Assembly: GCA_018267475.1 (NCBI GenBank)
Contig: JAFDYI010000025.1
Span: 1-64,000, forward strand
Source: Bacteroidota bacterium
GTDB lineage: Bacteria > Bacteroidota > Bacteroidia > B-17B0 > Aurantibacillaceae
Reading direction: 5' to 3'
Length of the DNA: 64,000 nt
The notes beneath the pieces were generated by a model. That model was given only the letters and a program-made list of their open reading frames with translations, did not search any database and was not told the DNA's origin. Within the stretch, counting starts at the first letter, position 1. Every line of letters starts with the position of its first letter. Of this stretch, positions 8,214-18,007 are shown one piece after another. The position numbers were made by a program, and so were the translations under genes.

Positions 8214-9100
8214 TTTTTGCAGCTATAGATATTGGATCCAACGCAGTACGTTTGCTGTTTAGCCACGTATATGAATCAAAAGGAACCGTTTTTTTTGAAA
8301 AAGAAGAACTAATACGAATGCCGGTGCGGCTGGGCGAAGATGTGTTTTTGCGAGGAGAAATAAGTCCGGAAAAATCAAATAAACTGCTTGCCGCTATGAA
8401 AGGGTTTAAAGAATTAATGAAAGTTTTTGATATTGTAGCGTATAAAGCCTTTGCCACATCCGCCATGCGCGACGCGAAAAACGGAACGCAAATTATTCAT
8501 CGTATAAAAGAAGAAGCAGGTATCCACATCGATATTATTGATGGAAAAACCGAAGCGGCTACTATCTTTTCTAACCATGCCGAAGATTTTTTAGACCCCT
8601 TAAAATCGTATTTATACATTGATGTAGGAGGCGGAAGCGTAGAGCTTACCCTCATTTCTGAAAGAAAAATAATAGAACAAAAATCATTTAACGTAGGTAC
8701 ACTTCGTATGCTATTTGGCAAAATAGAAAAAGAAGAATGGGAGCACTACAAACAATGGATAAAAAAACACACCCAAGGAATAAAACCCTTGCAGGCCATA
8801 GGCTCTGGAGGCAACATCAACAAACTATTTAAAATGGGAGGAAAAAAAGAAACCAAACACCTCTCGTACGAAAAACTAAAAGCCATGCACGACATGCTAA
8901 ACGCATACTCCTACGAAGAGCGCATTACCGTTTTAGGACTAAAACCCGACCGCGCCGATGTAATTATACCTGCAGCCAAAATAATTCTAACGGCTATGAA
9001 GCACGCCGATATAGAACGCATATATGTACCCCAAATAGGACTTTCTGATGGCATCATACACCTATTATACGAAGAGTACAAAAACAAAAAAACATCTTGA
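8210..9100 (+). CDS. ppx: Ppx/GppA-family exopolyphosphatase
   Basis: A 296-residue member of the ASKHA-fold Ppx/GppA family, which cleaves terminal phosphates from polyphosphate or pppGpp. The phosphate-1 motif AIDIGSNAVRLL (residues 4-15) and phosphate-2 motif LYIDVGGGSVELT (about 137-149) are present, with GSGGN near 198. It is the short form without the C-terminal HD domain, as is usual in Bacteroidota. The 4-bp overlap with ppk1 and genomic pairing favour polyphosphate as substrate. Confidence 0.93.
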   Translation: MIFAAIDIGSNAVRLLFSHVYESKGTVFFEKEELIRMPVRLGEDVFLRGEISPEKSNKLLAAMKGFKELMKVFDIVAYKAFATSAMRDAKNGTQIIHRIKEEAGIHIDIIDGKTEAATIFSNHAEDFLDPLKSYLYIDVGGGSVELTLISERKIIEQKSFNVGTLRMLFGKIEKEEWEHYKQWIKKHTQGIKPLQAIGSGGNINKLFKMGGKKETKHLSYEKLKAMHDMLNAYSYEERITVLGLKPDRADVIIPAAKIILTAMKHADIERIYVPQIGLSDGIIHLLYEEYKNKKTS

Positions 9101-9819
9101 CACCTCACACACTTCAAATAGAAAATCTTACCATAGGGTATAAAAAACCTTTGTTACATCCTATCTCTTTTTGTGTGCAAGCCCCCTGCCTAATAGGTTT
9201 AGTAGGCAATAACGGAATAGGAAAAACGACCCTATTAAAAACCATATCCGGTATTCAAAAAAAAATAGATGGGCGTATTTTATTCAATCAAAAAGAATTA
9301 AACCACTATACAAATAGCGAATGGGCAAAGATAGTATCCCTAGGGCTTTCTTCCTCACAAGATGTATTTCCGATAAGCGTGCTTGAGTTTGTAAGTGCAG
9401 GGCGCTACCCATACATCCATCAGATGGCTTTATTAAGTGTTGATGATGAAAACACCGTGCAACAAGCACTTTCTATATTAAAAATAGAACATCTGCAACA
9501 AAAAAACATATTTGAAATAAGCGACGGCGAGCGGCAAAAAGCGTGTATAGCAAAAGTGCTGGCACAACAAACGCCTCTTATTTTGCTGGACGAACCTACC
9601 GCTTTTTTAGATTATAGCTCAAAGAAAAATTTATTTCATTTGATGAAAAAAGAAACCTATGAAAAAAAAGGCATCACCCTTATCTCTTCACACGATGTTG
9701 ATTTTTTAACCCGTTATGCCGATTATGTGTTACTGTTTACAGAGCAGGAAGAAGTTGTTTTTAACACCACTTCATACATCGTAAATCAAGCCTACTTCCA
9801 GCAGCATTTTACCATTTAA
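9097..9819 (+). CDS. ABC transporter ATP-binding protein, FecE-like
   Basis: A 240-residue ATPase with Walker A GNNGIGKTT (residues 37-45), a degenerate signature ISDGERQ near 148, Walker B LILLDEPTAFLD near 168 and the switch SSHD near 200. The pattern is that of FecE/BtuD/HmuV components importing siderophores, haem or cobalamin. The start is TTG at 9097, overlapping the ppx stop (TTGA); no ATG lies before the conserved N-terminus. No permease or binding protein is nearby, so its partners must be encoded elsewhere, which makes the substrate unknown. Codon 2 onwards (TPHTLQIENLTIGY) fits the family start. Confidence 0.85.
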   Translation: MTPHTLQIENLTIGYKKPLLHPISFCVQAPCLIGLVGNNGIGKTTLLKTISGIQKKIDGRILFNQKELNHYTNSEWAKIVSLGLSSSQDVFPISVLEFVSAGRYPYIHQMALLSVDDENTVQQALSILKIEHLQQKNIFEISDGERQKACIAKVLAQQTPLILLDEPTAFLDYSSKKNLFHLMKKETYEKKGITLISSHDVDFLTRYADYVLLFTEQEEVVFNTTSYIVNQAYFQQHFTI

Positions 9820-9822
9820 AAT

Positions 9823-10638
9823 TTATTTTAACGCATACACTTTTTCTTTCAAAAAATGAGCCCACTGCGTGTATGTTTTACTTTTATCAAAAGTATCAGG
9901 GTGTATAAGTTCGCCAAATTTTAATGTAATGTTTTTGTTCCTTAATGAAAACATTTCTTCGGGTAAAAAAAACATTTCTATATTAGCCTTAATGCCCAAA
10001 CGCTTGCGCCACAAAGCAAAATTATAAAAAAAATCAGAGTTTTTTCCTTCTATAAAAACAGGTAAAATGGGTTTATTATATAAAACAGATTTACTTACAC
10101 AGCTTTTTTTCCATTCCAAATCTTTTATTTCACCATTTTGCTTACGGCTAACCAAGCCCGCCGGAAAAACAATAGATACGCCATTTGAAGCGTAAAAATC
10201 TTCTATTGCTTTTAAAGATTTTATAGACGCGTGCCCTACCTTATTGACCCCCACAAAAACCGAATCAAAATTTTTTAAATAAGTAAGAATGTCATTAACC
10301 GTAGCTTGTACATCTTTTCTAACGGTTGCTACAGCCTGTATAAGCGCCATGCCATCTATACCGCCCAAAGGGTGGTTCGCTACCACAATAACGCCACCGC
10401 TTACGGGCAAACGCTCTATGTTTTGGCAGGATATATTGGCTTGCACATACTGCAAACAGGCTTCATTAAATGCCAACCCCACTTTATTTTTATTAAGATC
10501 AATGCATTCGTTTATTTCCTTCTCATGCAATTTTCGTTTTAAATAACGAAGTATAAAGCGAGGCAAGAAACGATATAAAAAAGCGTTTTTTTCTTTAATT
10601 ATTTGCTCAATATCTACGGTTTTGGTGCTAAAAGTCAT
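9823..10638 (-). CDS. Lysophospholipid/ornithine- or glycine-lipid-type acyltransferase
   Basis: A 271-residue protein of the LPLAT/PlsC superfamily. The acyltransferase block reads VVANHPLGGIDGMAL (about 86-100), the glycerolipid-binding block FPAGLVSR (about 158-165), and block IV KPILPVFIEG (about 191-200). The NHPxGGxDG form is typical of the COG3176-like hemolysin/OlsA-GlsA group rather than classical PlsC, so it may O-acylate an aminolipid or make phosphatidate; the sequence does not decide. No GNAT partner is adjacent. It is convergent with the ABC gene (3-bp gap). Confidence 0.8.
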   Translation of the reverse strand: MTFSTKTVDIEQIIKEKNAFLYRFLPRFILRYLKRKLHEKEINECIDLNKNKVGLAFNEACLQYVQANISCQNIERLPVSGGVIVVANHPLGGIDGMALIQAVATVRKDVQATVNDILTYLKNFDSVFVGVNKVGHASIKSLKAIEDFYASNGVSIVFPAGLVSRKQNGEIKDLEWKKSCVSKSVLYNKPILPVFIEGKNSDFFYNFALWRKRLGIKANIEMFFLPEEMFSLRNKNITLKFGELIHPDTFDKSKTYTQWAHFLKEKVYALK

Positions 10639-10798
10639 TTTTATTATCTGTTCATATCCTGTTTATTACGAACCTTTTCATTCTTTCATTTTTTTTAAAA
10701 AAAAACCTTAAAAGCATTGAAAAAACAAGCTTTACGAGCTGCTAAGTACGCCAATTTTAAAGATATAAGAAAAAGTTAATAGCAAAAACTTTTCAACA

Positions 10799-10835
10799 AA
10801 AGTGGCAAAAAGTGTATATAAGTGGTAAAAAGTGG
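10799..10835 (+). promoter_or_regulatory. MraZ operator: four AAAGTGG-like boxes at 10-bp spacing
   Basis: Boxes AAAGTGG (10799-10805), AAAGTGT (10809-10815), TAAGTGG (10819-10825), AAAGTGG (10829-10835), each separated by 3 bp, so all face the same side of the helix. This matches the known MraZ target, repeated AAAGTG[T/G] boxes with short spacers upstream of mraZ. They lie about 60 to 24 bp before the predicted start of transcription and cover the -33 region, which fits autorepression by MraZ. Confidence 0.88.
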
Positions 10836-10846
10836 TAAAAATCGTT

Positions 10847-10854
10847 TATTTTTG
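10847..10854 (+). promoter_or_regulatory. -7 element of the mraZ/dcw promoter
   Basis: TATTTTTG matches TAnnTTTG. Transcription would begin near 10859, 15 bp before the mraZ ATG. No good -33 box is present; the MraZ boxes occupy that place. Confidence 0.6.
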
Positions 10855-10873
10855 TCCTGTTTCAAATAAAAAA

Positions 10874-11347
10874 ATGGCCGCTACCAGTTTAATAGGGGAA
10901 TTTGAATGCAAGGTTGATGCAAAGGGGCGTTTTATGTTTCCCATTAACCTAAAAAAGCAACTGGAGCAGGCTTTTGAAAAAGGTTTTGTAATAAACAGAA
11001 ACCTACATCAAAAATGCTTAGCCCTATATCCTCTTGAGGAGTGGAACAAGCTCAATAAAAAATTAGGAAAACTAAACCGATTAAAAAAAGACGTAGATAT
11101 TTTTATTAGAAAAGTTACCGGGGGCGCAACCAATTGCGAAGCCGACAATACCGGGCGCATTTTAATTCCCAAACCATTGGCAGAATATGCCAACATAAAA
11201 AACGATATAAAAATATTGGGTAGTAACAGCATTATTGAAATATGGGATAAGAACTTGTATGAAACGTTTTTATCTCAAGATATTGACATTGCTAAACTAG
11301 CCGATGATGTGTTTGAGGGGATTGATTTTAATGATGATAAGGAATGA
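10874..11347 (+). CDS. mraZ: Transcriptional regulator MraZ
   Basis: A 157-residue protein with two SpoVT/AbrB-like swapped-hairpin domains; the first DNA-contact motif DAKGRFMFP (about 17-25) and the second NTGRILIPKPL (about 96-106) are both visible. MraZ binds its own promoter and controls the division/cell-wall cluster; the matching four-box operator lies 40-75 bp upstream. ATG 10874 is chosen since it gives the conserved LIGEFECKVDAKGR start; an upstream GTG-type extension would place the start inside the operator. Overlaps rsmH by 4 bp. Confidence 0.96.
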   Translation: MAATSLIGEFECKVDAKGRFMFPINLKKQLEQAFEKGFVINRNLHQKCLALYPLEEWNKLNKKLGKLNRLKKDVDIFIRKVTGGATNCEADNTGRILIPKPLAEYANIKNDIKILGSNSIIEIWDKNLYETFLSQDIDIAKLADDVFEGIDFNDDKE

Positions 11348-12243
11348 GTTATCATCAACCCGTTCTTTTAAAAGAATGTCTGCAAGGTTTGTGTATCAAG
11401 CCCAACGGCGTGTACGTAGATGTTACCTTTGGTGGCGGCGGTCATAGCAGGGCTATCTTGCAAAAATTAGATGCAAGCGGGAAGTTGTTTGCTTTTGACC
11501 AAGATAAAGATGCCGCACAAAACGTACCTAAAGATGCGCGCTTGACTTTTGTACCGCAAAATTTCATGTATATGAAAAATTTTTTGCGTGTAAACGGGGC
11601 TACTCAGGTAGATGGCGTATTGGCCGATTTGGGCGTTTCATCTCATCAATTTGATGAAGCAGAACGCGGTTTTTCTATTCGCTTTGATGCCCATCTGGAT
11701 ATGCGTATGAACCAAGCTTCGAAAAAAACAGCTGCAAGTATCTTAAACGAATACGACGAGTCTGCTTTAAAAAAAATGTTTAAAGAATACGGAGAGGTTG
11801 ATAACGCAAATAAGTTGGTAAAGTTGATTGCTGATGCGCGCATAGCACAAGCCATCACCACAACCGAGCAACTAAAAAAAAGCATTGCCTCATGTACGCC
11901 TAAGTTTAAAGACCATCAGTATTTAGCAAAGGTATTTCAAGCCTTGCGAATTGAGGTGAACGACGAGATGCAAGCGCTAAAAGCATTGTTGCAACAATCG
12001 TTAGAAGTGCTGGCGCCCAAAGGAAGATTAGTGGTAATGAGTTACCACTCTTTAGAAGACAGATTGGTAAAAAACTTTATGAAAAGCGGAAATTGGGAAG
12101 GAGAAATGCAAAAAGATTTTTATGGGAACATTAGTCGTCCGTTTGAGTTGATTACAAAAAAGCCCATAGTACCCGAAGAAGAAGAGCAAGATAAAAATAC
12201 ACGGTCGCGCAGCGCAAAATTGAGAATAGCAGAAAAAAAATAA
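11344..12243 (+). CDS. rsmH: 16S rRNA (cytosine1402-N4)-methyltransferase
   Basis: A 299-residue SAM-dependent methyltransferase acting on the P-site of the small ribosomal subunit. The family start YHQPVLLKECL, the SAM-binding DVTFGGGGHSRAIL (residues about 25-38), the DGVLADLGVSSHQFD motif (about 95) and the C-terminal YHSLEDRLVKNF (about 234) are all present. Translationally coupled to mraZ through ATGA. Confidence 0.97.
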   Translation: MSYHQPVLLKECLQGLCIKPNGVYVDVTFGGGGHSRAILQKLDASGKLFAFDQDKDAAQNVPKDARLTFVPQNFMYMKNFLRVNGATQVDGVLADLGVSSHQFDEAERGFSIRFDAHLDMRMNQASKKTAASILNEYDESALKKMFKEYGEVDNANKLVKLIADARIAQAITTTEQLKKSIASCTPKFKDHQYLAKVFQALRIEVNDEMQALKALLQQSLEVLAPKGRLVVMSYHSLEDRLVKNFMKSGNWEGEMQKDFYGNISRPFELITKKPIVPEEEEQDKNTRSRSAKLRIAEKK

Positions 12244-12281
12244 ATACAAAAAACAATAAATAGCAAAAAGAAACGAAAATA

Positions 12282-12728
12282 GTGGCTAACAAATTTAAAG
12301 AGATAAAAAAAGAAGAGCCCGTTGTAGCAAATAAAAAAACTACAGCAAGTGAAGCGCCACCTCTAAAAAGAAAAAAAGAAAGTGCCATCATAAAATCACT
12401 AAATATCTTATTTAGCGGAACTTTTCTTAGCAACAAAAATGCGTTAAAACACATTCCTTTTATTTTGTTTTTATCCGTAATAGCCATTTTGTATATAGCT
12501 AATGGGTATTGGGCCGATGATAAAGTGCGGCAAGTAAATAAATTAAGTGCACAAATAAAAGATTATAGAAGCGAGTACATATCTACCAAATCAGAGCTCA
12601 TGTTTGTAAGCAAGCAAAGCGAAGTGGCTAAATCAGCAGAAAAATTGGGGCTGAAAGAATCCATTACCCCGCCTATGAAAATACGAATAGACACAACAAA
12701 AAAAGAAACCAAAAACGAAAAAAAATAG
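12282..12728 (+). CDS. ftsL: FtsL-like division protein
   Basis: A 148-residue bitopic protein: long basic cytoplasmic N-terminus (1-65), one membrane helix (about 67-84, FILFLSVIAILYIAN), then a short coiled coil with spaced hydrophobics (KVRQVNKLSAQIKDYRSEY). This size, topology and position between rsmH and ftsI define the Bacteroidota FtsL-like family, part of the FtsQLB complex that activates septal peptidoglycan synthesis. The start codon is GTG (12282). The C-terminal tail is Lys/Glu/Thr-rich. Four bases before the ftsI start. Confidence 0.88.
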   Translation: MANKFKEIKKEEPVVANKKTTASEAPPLKRKKESAIIKSLNILFSGTFLSNKNALKHIPFILFLSVIAILYIANGYWADDKVRQVNKLSAQIKDYRSEYISTKSELMFVSKQSEVAKSAEKLGLKESITPPMKIRIDTTKKETKNEKK

Positions 12729-12731
12729 ACC

Positions 12732-14849
12732 TTGGAAAACCGAAAAGACATACTGTGGCGCACCTATTTAGTGTACATTTTTATGTGCTTGTTTTCTATG
12801 GCTATTGTATATCGCATTGTGCAAGTGCAAGTAATACAAGGAGATACATGGCGCGAAAAATCAAGACAACTTACCACGCAATATATGAATATTGAAGCCT
12901 CTAGAGGAAATATTTTTGATGAAAACGGAAACCTATTAGCCACCTCACTTCCATACTACGAAGTAGGAATGGATGTAAATGCGCCCTCCATTACCCGCGA
13001 CACATTTAATAGATACATAGGTCCGCTTACTGAAAAATTGGCTACTATGTTTCCAGAAAAATCAAAAAAAGAATTTAAAAAACTTTTACAGAAAGCCCGC
13101 AAAACCAACGACCGATACATTGTACTACATCGCAACGTTTCGTACAAAGATTTACAAAAAATGAAAAAATTTCCTTTATTAAAAAAGGGAAAACGAGGCG
13201 GACTGGTGTGCCTGCAAACCAACAGGAGAGAACTTCCTTTTAAAACATTAGCTGCGCGCACCATTGGCTATACACGCAACGACTTTAGAGTAGGCATAGA
13301 AGGCGCCTATGACACCGTATTAAAAGGTACGGGGGGCAAACGTTTGATGCAAAAAGTAGCAGCGGATATATGGCGCCCCATTAACGATGAAAATGAAGTA
13401 GAGCCAAAAGATGGAAACGATATCTATACCACTATTGATGTAAACATACAAGATGTAGCCGAAAATGCCTTGATGAAATCTTTAATAAAAAACAATGCCT
13501 CGCATGGCTGCGTAGTGTTAATGGAAGTAAAAACAGGCGAAATACGCGCCATTGCCAACCTTACCCGAACCGACTCTAGCATGTACAGCGAAGTATTAAA
13601 CTACGCTATGGGCTATCCTACTGAACCCGGCTCTACCTTTAAACTAGCCTCTCTTTTAGTGGCTTTAGATGATGGTTATATAGATTTAGATGATAAGGTA
13701 AACGTAGGTAATGGAGTATATGTTTGTTACAATAAAAAAATAAAAGACTCGCACCCGCCGGCAACTCCCAATATAACCGTGCAACAAGTATTTGAAACTT
13801 CATCAAACGTAGGTACTGCAAAAATTATAAACAACTACTACTCAAAAGATCCACAAAAATTTGTGGACAAGCTGCTTACTTTTAATCTTGGTAAACAGCT
13901 TGGGTTAGGCATTCCGGGCGAAGGAGTTCCGCTATTAAAAAATGTGCGCGACAAACACTGGTCTGGCTTATCGCTTCCGCAAATGGCTTATGGCTACGAA
14001 GTGCTTATTACTCCTTTGCAAACCCTCACCCTATACAATGCTATTGCCAACGGAGGGAAAATGGTAAAACCCCACTTCTTAAAAAAGATAGTAAACAACG
14101 GAATCGTAATAAAACAATTTGATCCCGAAATTATAAACGAACAAATTGTAAAGCCCAGCACGGTAGAAAAGGCCAAACGTATGATGGAAGGCGTGGTAGA
14201 AAGAGGCTCGGGAAAAACACTAAATGTATCGGCTTTTAAAGTGGCCGGGAAAACAGGTACCGCTCAAATTGCAAACGATAAGCACGGCTACGGGACAGAT
14301 GGCAACCACACATACCAAGCCTCCTTTGTTGGATATTTTCCGGCAGATAAGCCCTTATACAGTTGCATTGTAGTAATAAACTCTCCATCAAACGGAATTT
14401 ATTACGGAGCATTAGTAGCAGGCCCCGTGTTTAAGGAAGTAGCCGAAAAAGTATATTCAGGCTCTTTAGATTTTCATCATGAAATAAATACAAAACCTAC
14501 CTTACTAAGCAAAGCCCCTGAAGTAATAAAAGGAAAACAACAAGATATCAATTTTGTTTTGCATAGCCTCCATATTCCATACGCCGAAACTGCCGGAAAT
14601 GCCTTATGGATAGCAAACACGCATACCGATTCTACAAAAATAACCCTGCAAGGAGTAGATGTAGAAACACAATTAAAAAAAGGAACCATACCCAACCTAT
14701 TAGGTTTATCCGCAAAAGATGCGCTATATCTTTTAGAAAATAATGGGCTAAACGTGAAAATACAAGGTTTTGGCGAAGTAAAAAAACAGTCGATTGGAGC
14801 AGGCACTAAATTTTTAAAAGGAACACAAATTATTTTAACCCTAGGCTAA
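12732..14849 (+). CDS. ftsI: Septal penicillin-binding protein FtsI/PBP3 with PASTA domain
   Basis: A 705-residue class B transpeptidase that cross-links peptidoglycan at the septum. One membrane anchor (about 10-30), dimerisation domain with RGNIFDENG (about 58-66), transpeptidase motifs STFK (serine nucleophile, about residue 301), SSN (about 357) and KTGT (about 515), and a C-terminal PASTA domain (about 650-705). The start is TTG 12732: it gives the conserved short cytoplasmic N-terminus (ENRKDILWR), whereas the first ATG would remove half the anchor. PASTA domains on FtsI are common in this phylum. Confidence 0.95.
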   Translation: MENRKDILWRTYLVYIFMCLFSMAIVYRIVQVQVIQGDTWREKSRQLTTQYMNIEASRGNIFDENGNLLATSLPYYEVGMDVNAPSITRDTFNRYIGPLTEKLATMFPEKSKKEFKKLLQKARKTNDRYIVLHRNVSYKDLQKMKKFPLLKKGKRGGLVCLQTNRRELPFKTLAARTIGYTRNDFRVGIEGAYDTVLKGTGGKRLMQKVAADIWRPINDENEVEPKDGNDIYTTIDVNIQDVAENALMKSLIKNNASHGCVVLMEVKTGEIRAIANLTRTDSSMYSEVLNYAMGYPTEPGSTFKLASLLVALDDGYIDLDDKVNVGNGVYVCYNKKIKDSHPPATPNITVQQVFETSSNVGTAKIINNYYSKDPQKFVDKLLTFNLGKQLGLGIPGEGVPLLKNVRDKHWSGLSLPQMAYGYEVLITPLQTLTLYNAIANGGKMVKPHFLKKIVNNGIVIKQFDPEIINEQIVKPSTVEKAKRMMEGVVERGSGKTLNVSAFKVAGKTGTAQIANDKHGYGTDGNHTYQASFVGYFPADKPLYSCIVVINSPSNGIYYGALVAGPVFKEVAEKVYSGSLDFHHEINTKPTLLSKAPEVIKGKQQDINFVLHSLHIPYAETAGNALWIANTHTDSTKITLQGVDVETQLKKGTIPNLLGLSAKDALYLLENNGLNVKIQGFGEVKKQSIGAGTKFLKGTQIILTLG

Positions 14850-16313
14850 ATGCGTTTACTAACCGATATATTATACAAAACCGGATTAGAAGAAATAATA
14901 GGCACTACTAATGTGGCAGTAGCTTCTATTTCTTTCGACTCTCGCAAAGTAAAAAAAGATGGTTTATTTATTGCTACAAAGGGCACCAGTGTTGATGGGC
15001 ATCAATTTATTACACAAGCTGTAGAAAGCGGTGCTGTTGCTATAGTTTGTGAAACCATACCCGAACATATACAGCAAAACATTACCTATATAAAAGTAAA
15101 AAATGCTAATTATGCTTTAGGAATTATTGCTTCTAATTTTTACGACAACCCTTCTCAAAAAATAAAATTAGTAGGGGTTACCGGCACCAACGGAAAAACA
15201 ACTACAGTTACCCTTTTATACCATTTATTCAAATCGCTTGGATATACTGTTGGACTTTTATCCACGGTAAAAAATAAAATTCAAAACGAAGAAATAGCCG
15301 CTACCCACACCACACCCGATGCCATTACCTTAAATGAATTACTTAAAAAAATGGTGGAAAAAGGCTGCCAGTACGCCTTTATGGAAGTAAGCTCTCATGC
15401 TATTGTGCAACACCGCGTATCGGGCATTCATTTTTCGGGAGGTGTTTTCACCAACATCACACACGACCACTTAGATTATCATAAAACTTTTGACGAATAC
15501 ATTAAAGCAAAAAAAATGTTTTTCGATCAATTGTCCGAAGATGCTTTTGCGCTTACAAACAAAGACGATGCTAATGGCATGATTATGCTACAAAACACAA
15601 AAGCACATCGCATTACGTATGCGCTAAAATCGCCTGCCGACCACAAGTGCCGCATTGTAGAAAACCATTTGAATGGCCTACTATTAAACATAGACCATAA
15701 AGAAGTGTGGGTAAAACTTATCGGGCAGTTTAATGCGTACAATGTATTAGCTGTTTACTGCGTAGCCTTACTATTAAAACAAGACACTACCAATATCCTT
15801 ACCGCACTCAGCACATTAAACTCAGTAGAGGGACGATTTCAATACATTAAATCAGAAAACGGAATTATTGGTATTGTAGATTATGCACATACACCCGATG
15901 CCTTAAAAAATGTATTGGAAACCATAAAAGGCATTCGTAATGGAAACGAAATGGTAATAAGCTTAGTAGGCTGTGGTGGCGACCGAGATGCCGCCAAGCG
16001 CCCCGTAATGGCAAAAATTGCATGCGAGCTAAGCAACAAAGTCATACTTACCAGCGATAACCCACGCAGCGAAAACCCGGAAGAAATTTTGAACCAAATG
16101 CAGAAAGGAATAGACCCTATATCCGCAAAAAAAACACTCCGTATCACCGATAGAAAAGAAGCCATACGCACTGCCTGCACCTTAGCCAAAACCGGTGATA
16201 TTATTTTAATTGCAGGAAAAGGACACGAAAAATACCAAGAAATAAATGGAGTAAAACATCCTTTTGATGATTTTGAACTTTTGAAAGAAACCTTTAAAAC
16301 GCTACATACATAA
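14850..16313 (+). CDS. murE: UDP-MurNAc-L-Ala-D-Glu:meso-diaminopimelate ligase
   Basis: A 487-residue Mur ligase adding the third residue to the peptidoglycan stem. ATP loop VTGTNGKTT (about 110-118), carbamylated-Lys region, and the DNPRSENP motif near residue 409; DNPR marks the meso-diaminopimelate-specific enzyme rather than the lysine type, in agreement with dapD in this window. The ATG directly follows the ftsI stop, and its stop shares one base with the mraY start. Confidence 0.97.
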   Translation: MRLLTDILYKTGLEEIIGTTNVAVASISFDSRKVKKDGLFIATKGTSVDGHQFITQAVESGAVAIVCETIPEHIQQNITYIKVKNANYALGIIASNFYDNPSQKIKLVGVTGTNGKTTTVTLLYHLFKSLGYTVGLLSTVKNKIQNEEIAATHTTPDAITLNELLKKMVEKGCQYAFMEVSSHAIVQHRVSGIHFSGGVFTNITHDHLDYHKTFDEYIKAKKMFFDQLSEDAFALTNKDDANGMIMLQNTKAHRITYALKSPADHKCRIVENHLNGLLLNIDHKEVWVKLIGQFNAYNVLAVYCVALLLKQDTTNILTALSTLNSVEGRFQYIKSENGIIGIVDYAHTPDALKNVLETIKGIRNGNEMVISLVGCGGDRDAAKRPVMAKIACELSNKVILTSDNPRSENPEEILNQMQKGIDPISAKKTLRITDRKEAIRTACTLAKTGDIILIAGKGHEKYQEINGVKHPFDDFELLKETFKTLHT

Positions 16314-17584
16314 TGTTTTATTATTTATTTACATGGTTACACAAAGCATTTAGCTTACCGGGCGCAGGAGTGTTTCAATACATTTCATTTAGGGCGGCTA
16401 TGGCCGTTATTGCCTCGCTCCTTATCTCAATGGTGCTGGGCAAACGCATCATTAATTTTATACGCAACAAACAAATTGGAGAAACCGTGCGCGACTTAGG
16501 TTTAGCCGGAGAAAAACAAAAAGCAGGTACGCCCACTATGGGAGGGCTTATCATATTAGCCGCTATTATCATTCCTACTTTACTGTTTGCTAAACTACAT
16601 AATGTATATATCATCCTAATGCTGGTATCTACCATTTGGCTGGGTTTACTAGGTTTTTTAGACGACTACATAAAAGTATTTAAAAAAAATAAAGAAGGTT
16701 TACAAGGGCGTTTTAAAATTATAGGTCAAATAGGTATTGGCCTCATTGTAGGAACTACTTTATATTTTAATTCGGAAGTAACTATAAAAGAGCGCGTAGT
16801 TTCTAACGCCAGCCAAGATTGGGCCATAGGGCAAGAAGTATCTAAAGAGCAACAAATGCTGAAAATACCTAAGTATCAAGCCGCCGCTACTAAGTGTTTA
16901 AAAACGACCATTCCTTTTTTAAAGCACAATGAATTTGACTATAACTCCTTAATAAGCTGGGTGTGCAACGATTGCAGTAAATGGGGCTGGATTATTTTTA
17001 TTCCCATAGTTATTATTATTGTAACGGCCGTTTCTAACGGAGCAAACCTTACTGATGGTATGGACGGCTTAGCCACGGGCACTTCGGCTATTATTGGTAC
17101 CACACTGGGCATATTGGCTTATGTAAGTGGTAACACCGTTTTTGCTGATTACTTAAATATAATGTACATACCCAACTCGGGCGAACTGGTAGTTTTTATA
17201 GCTGCCTTTGTGGGGGCCTGCATTGGTTTTTTGTGGTACAACTCCTATCCGGCACAAGTGTTTATGGGCGATACCGGCAGCTTGGCTTTAGGTGGTATTA
17301 TTGCCGTGTTTGCTATTGCTATTCGCAAAGAGCTTTTAATTCCGATTTTATGTGGAGTATTTTTAGTAGAAAATTTATCGGTTGTGCTTCAGGTTTTTGT
17401 TTTCAAAATACGAAAAAGGAAACACGGGTTGGATTACGCAAAAACACATCGTCTGTTTTTAATGGCGCCCCTGCATCATCATTACCACAAAACCGGTTTA
17501 CATGAAAGTAAAATTGTTTCTCGCTTTTGGATTGTAGGAATTATGCTGGCCGTATTAACTATTGTAACCTTGAAATTGAGATAA
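16313..17584 (+). CDS. mraY: Phospho-MurNAc-pentapeptide transferase
   Basis: A 423-residue integral membrane enzyme that makes lipid I from UDP-MurNAc-pentapeptide and undecaprenyl phosphate. The catalytic Asp pair FLDDYIKV (about 118-125), the [10 protein letters not shown] loop (about 244-253) and the C-terminal [10 protein letters not shown] motif (about 386) are visible. It is about 60 residues longer than the E. coli protein because of a soluble loop at roughly 155-225, an extension usual for Bacteroidota MraY. Confidence 0.97.
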   Translation: MFYYLFTWLHKAFSLPGAGVFQYISFRAAMAVIASLLISMVLGKRIINFIRNKQIGETVRDLGLAGEKQKAGTPTMGGLIILAAIIIPTLLFAKLHNVYIILMLVSTIWLGLLGFLDDYIKVFKKNKEGLQGRFKIIGQIGIGLIVGTTLYFNSEVTIKERVVSNASQDWAIGQEVSKEQQMLKIPKYQAAATKCLKTTIPFLKHNEFDYNSLISWVCNDCSKWGWIIFIPIVIIIVTAVSNGANLTDGMDGLATGTSAIIGTTLGILAYVSGNTVFADYLNIMYIPNSGELVVFIAAFVGACIGFLWYNSYPAQVFMGDTGSLALGGIIAVFAIAIRKELLIPILCGVFLVENLSVVLQVFVFKIRKRKHGLDYAKTHRLFLMAPLHHHYHKTGLHESKIVSRFWIVGIMLAVLTIVTLKLR

Positions 17585-17587
17585 AAA

Positions 17588-18001
17588 ATGAAATTCATTA
17601 AACCTATATTTTTTTGTTTGACGATGATTTTCGTTTTGACTTCGTGTGCTTCTTCCGAAAAAGATTTTGAAATAGGTTACGTAAAAACAATACAAGATGG
17701 TTGTGGGGAATACTATACTTACGAAACTGATTCTATAAGTAAAGATGCAAAATATGTATTTGTGTCAGATTTCTCCGGAAATGCATTTGTAAATATAAAT
17801 GGAAATGATGTTTCATTTAAGAGAGATACTACGGATAAAAATCAGAATAAAGAGATATGGTTGTCTAATTCATTTACTATCGAAATCAATACTCATATAG
17901 TTGAACAATACGATGAAGGCTCATACGATATAGGAACCATGGTTATCAAATTCGCAGATAAAACAAAAAATTTAAAAATACACGGAACAACTGGTTGCTA
18001 A
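17588..18001 (+). CDS. Orphan lipoprotein inserted in the dcw cluster
   Basis: A 137-residue protein of unknown function. Signal peptide with lipobox LTSC (lipidated Cys about 20) and a mature part of about 118 residues, acidic, with two Cys (QDGCGEYY near residue 38 and the C-terminal GTTGC). No family recognised. It sits 3 bp after mraY and 6 bp before murD, where Bacteroidota normally have nothing, and its codons are plainer and more AT-rich than those of its neighbours. It is probably a late insertion that kept the operon intact. An envelope role is possible only by context. Confidence 0.75.
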   Translation: MKFIKPIFFCLTMIFVLTSCASSEKDFEIGYVKTIQDGCGEYYTYETDSISKDAKYVFVSDFSGNAFVNINGNDVSFKRDTTDKNQNKEIWLSNSFTIEINTHIVEQYDEGSYDIGTMVIKFADKTKNLKIHGTTGC

Positions 18002-18007
18002 AAAGTT

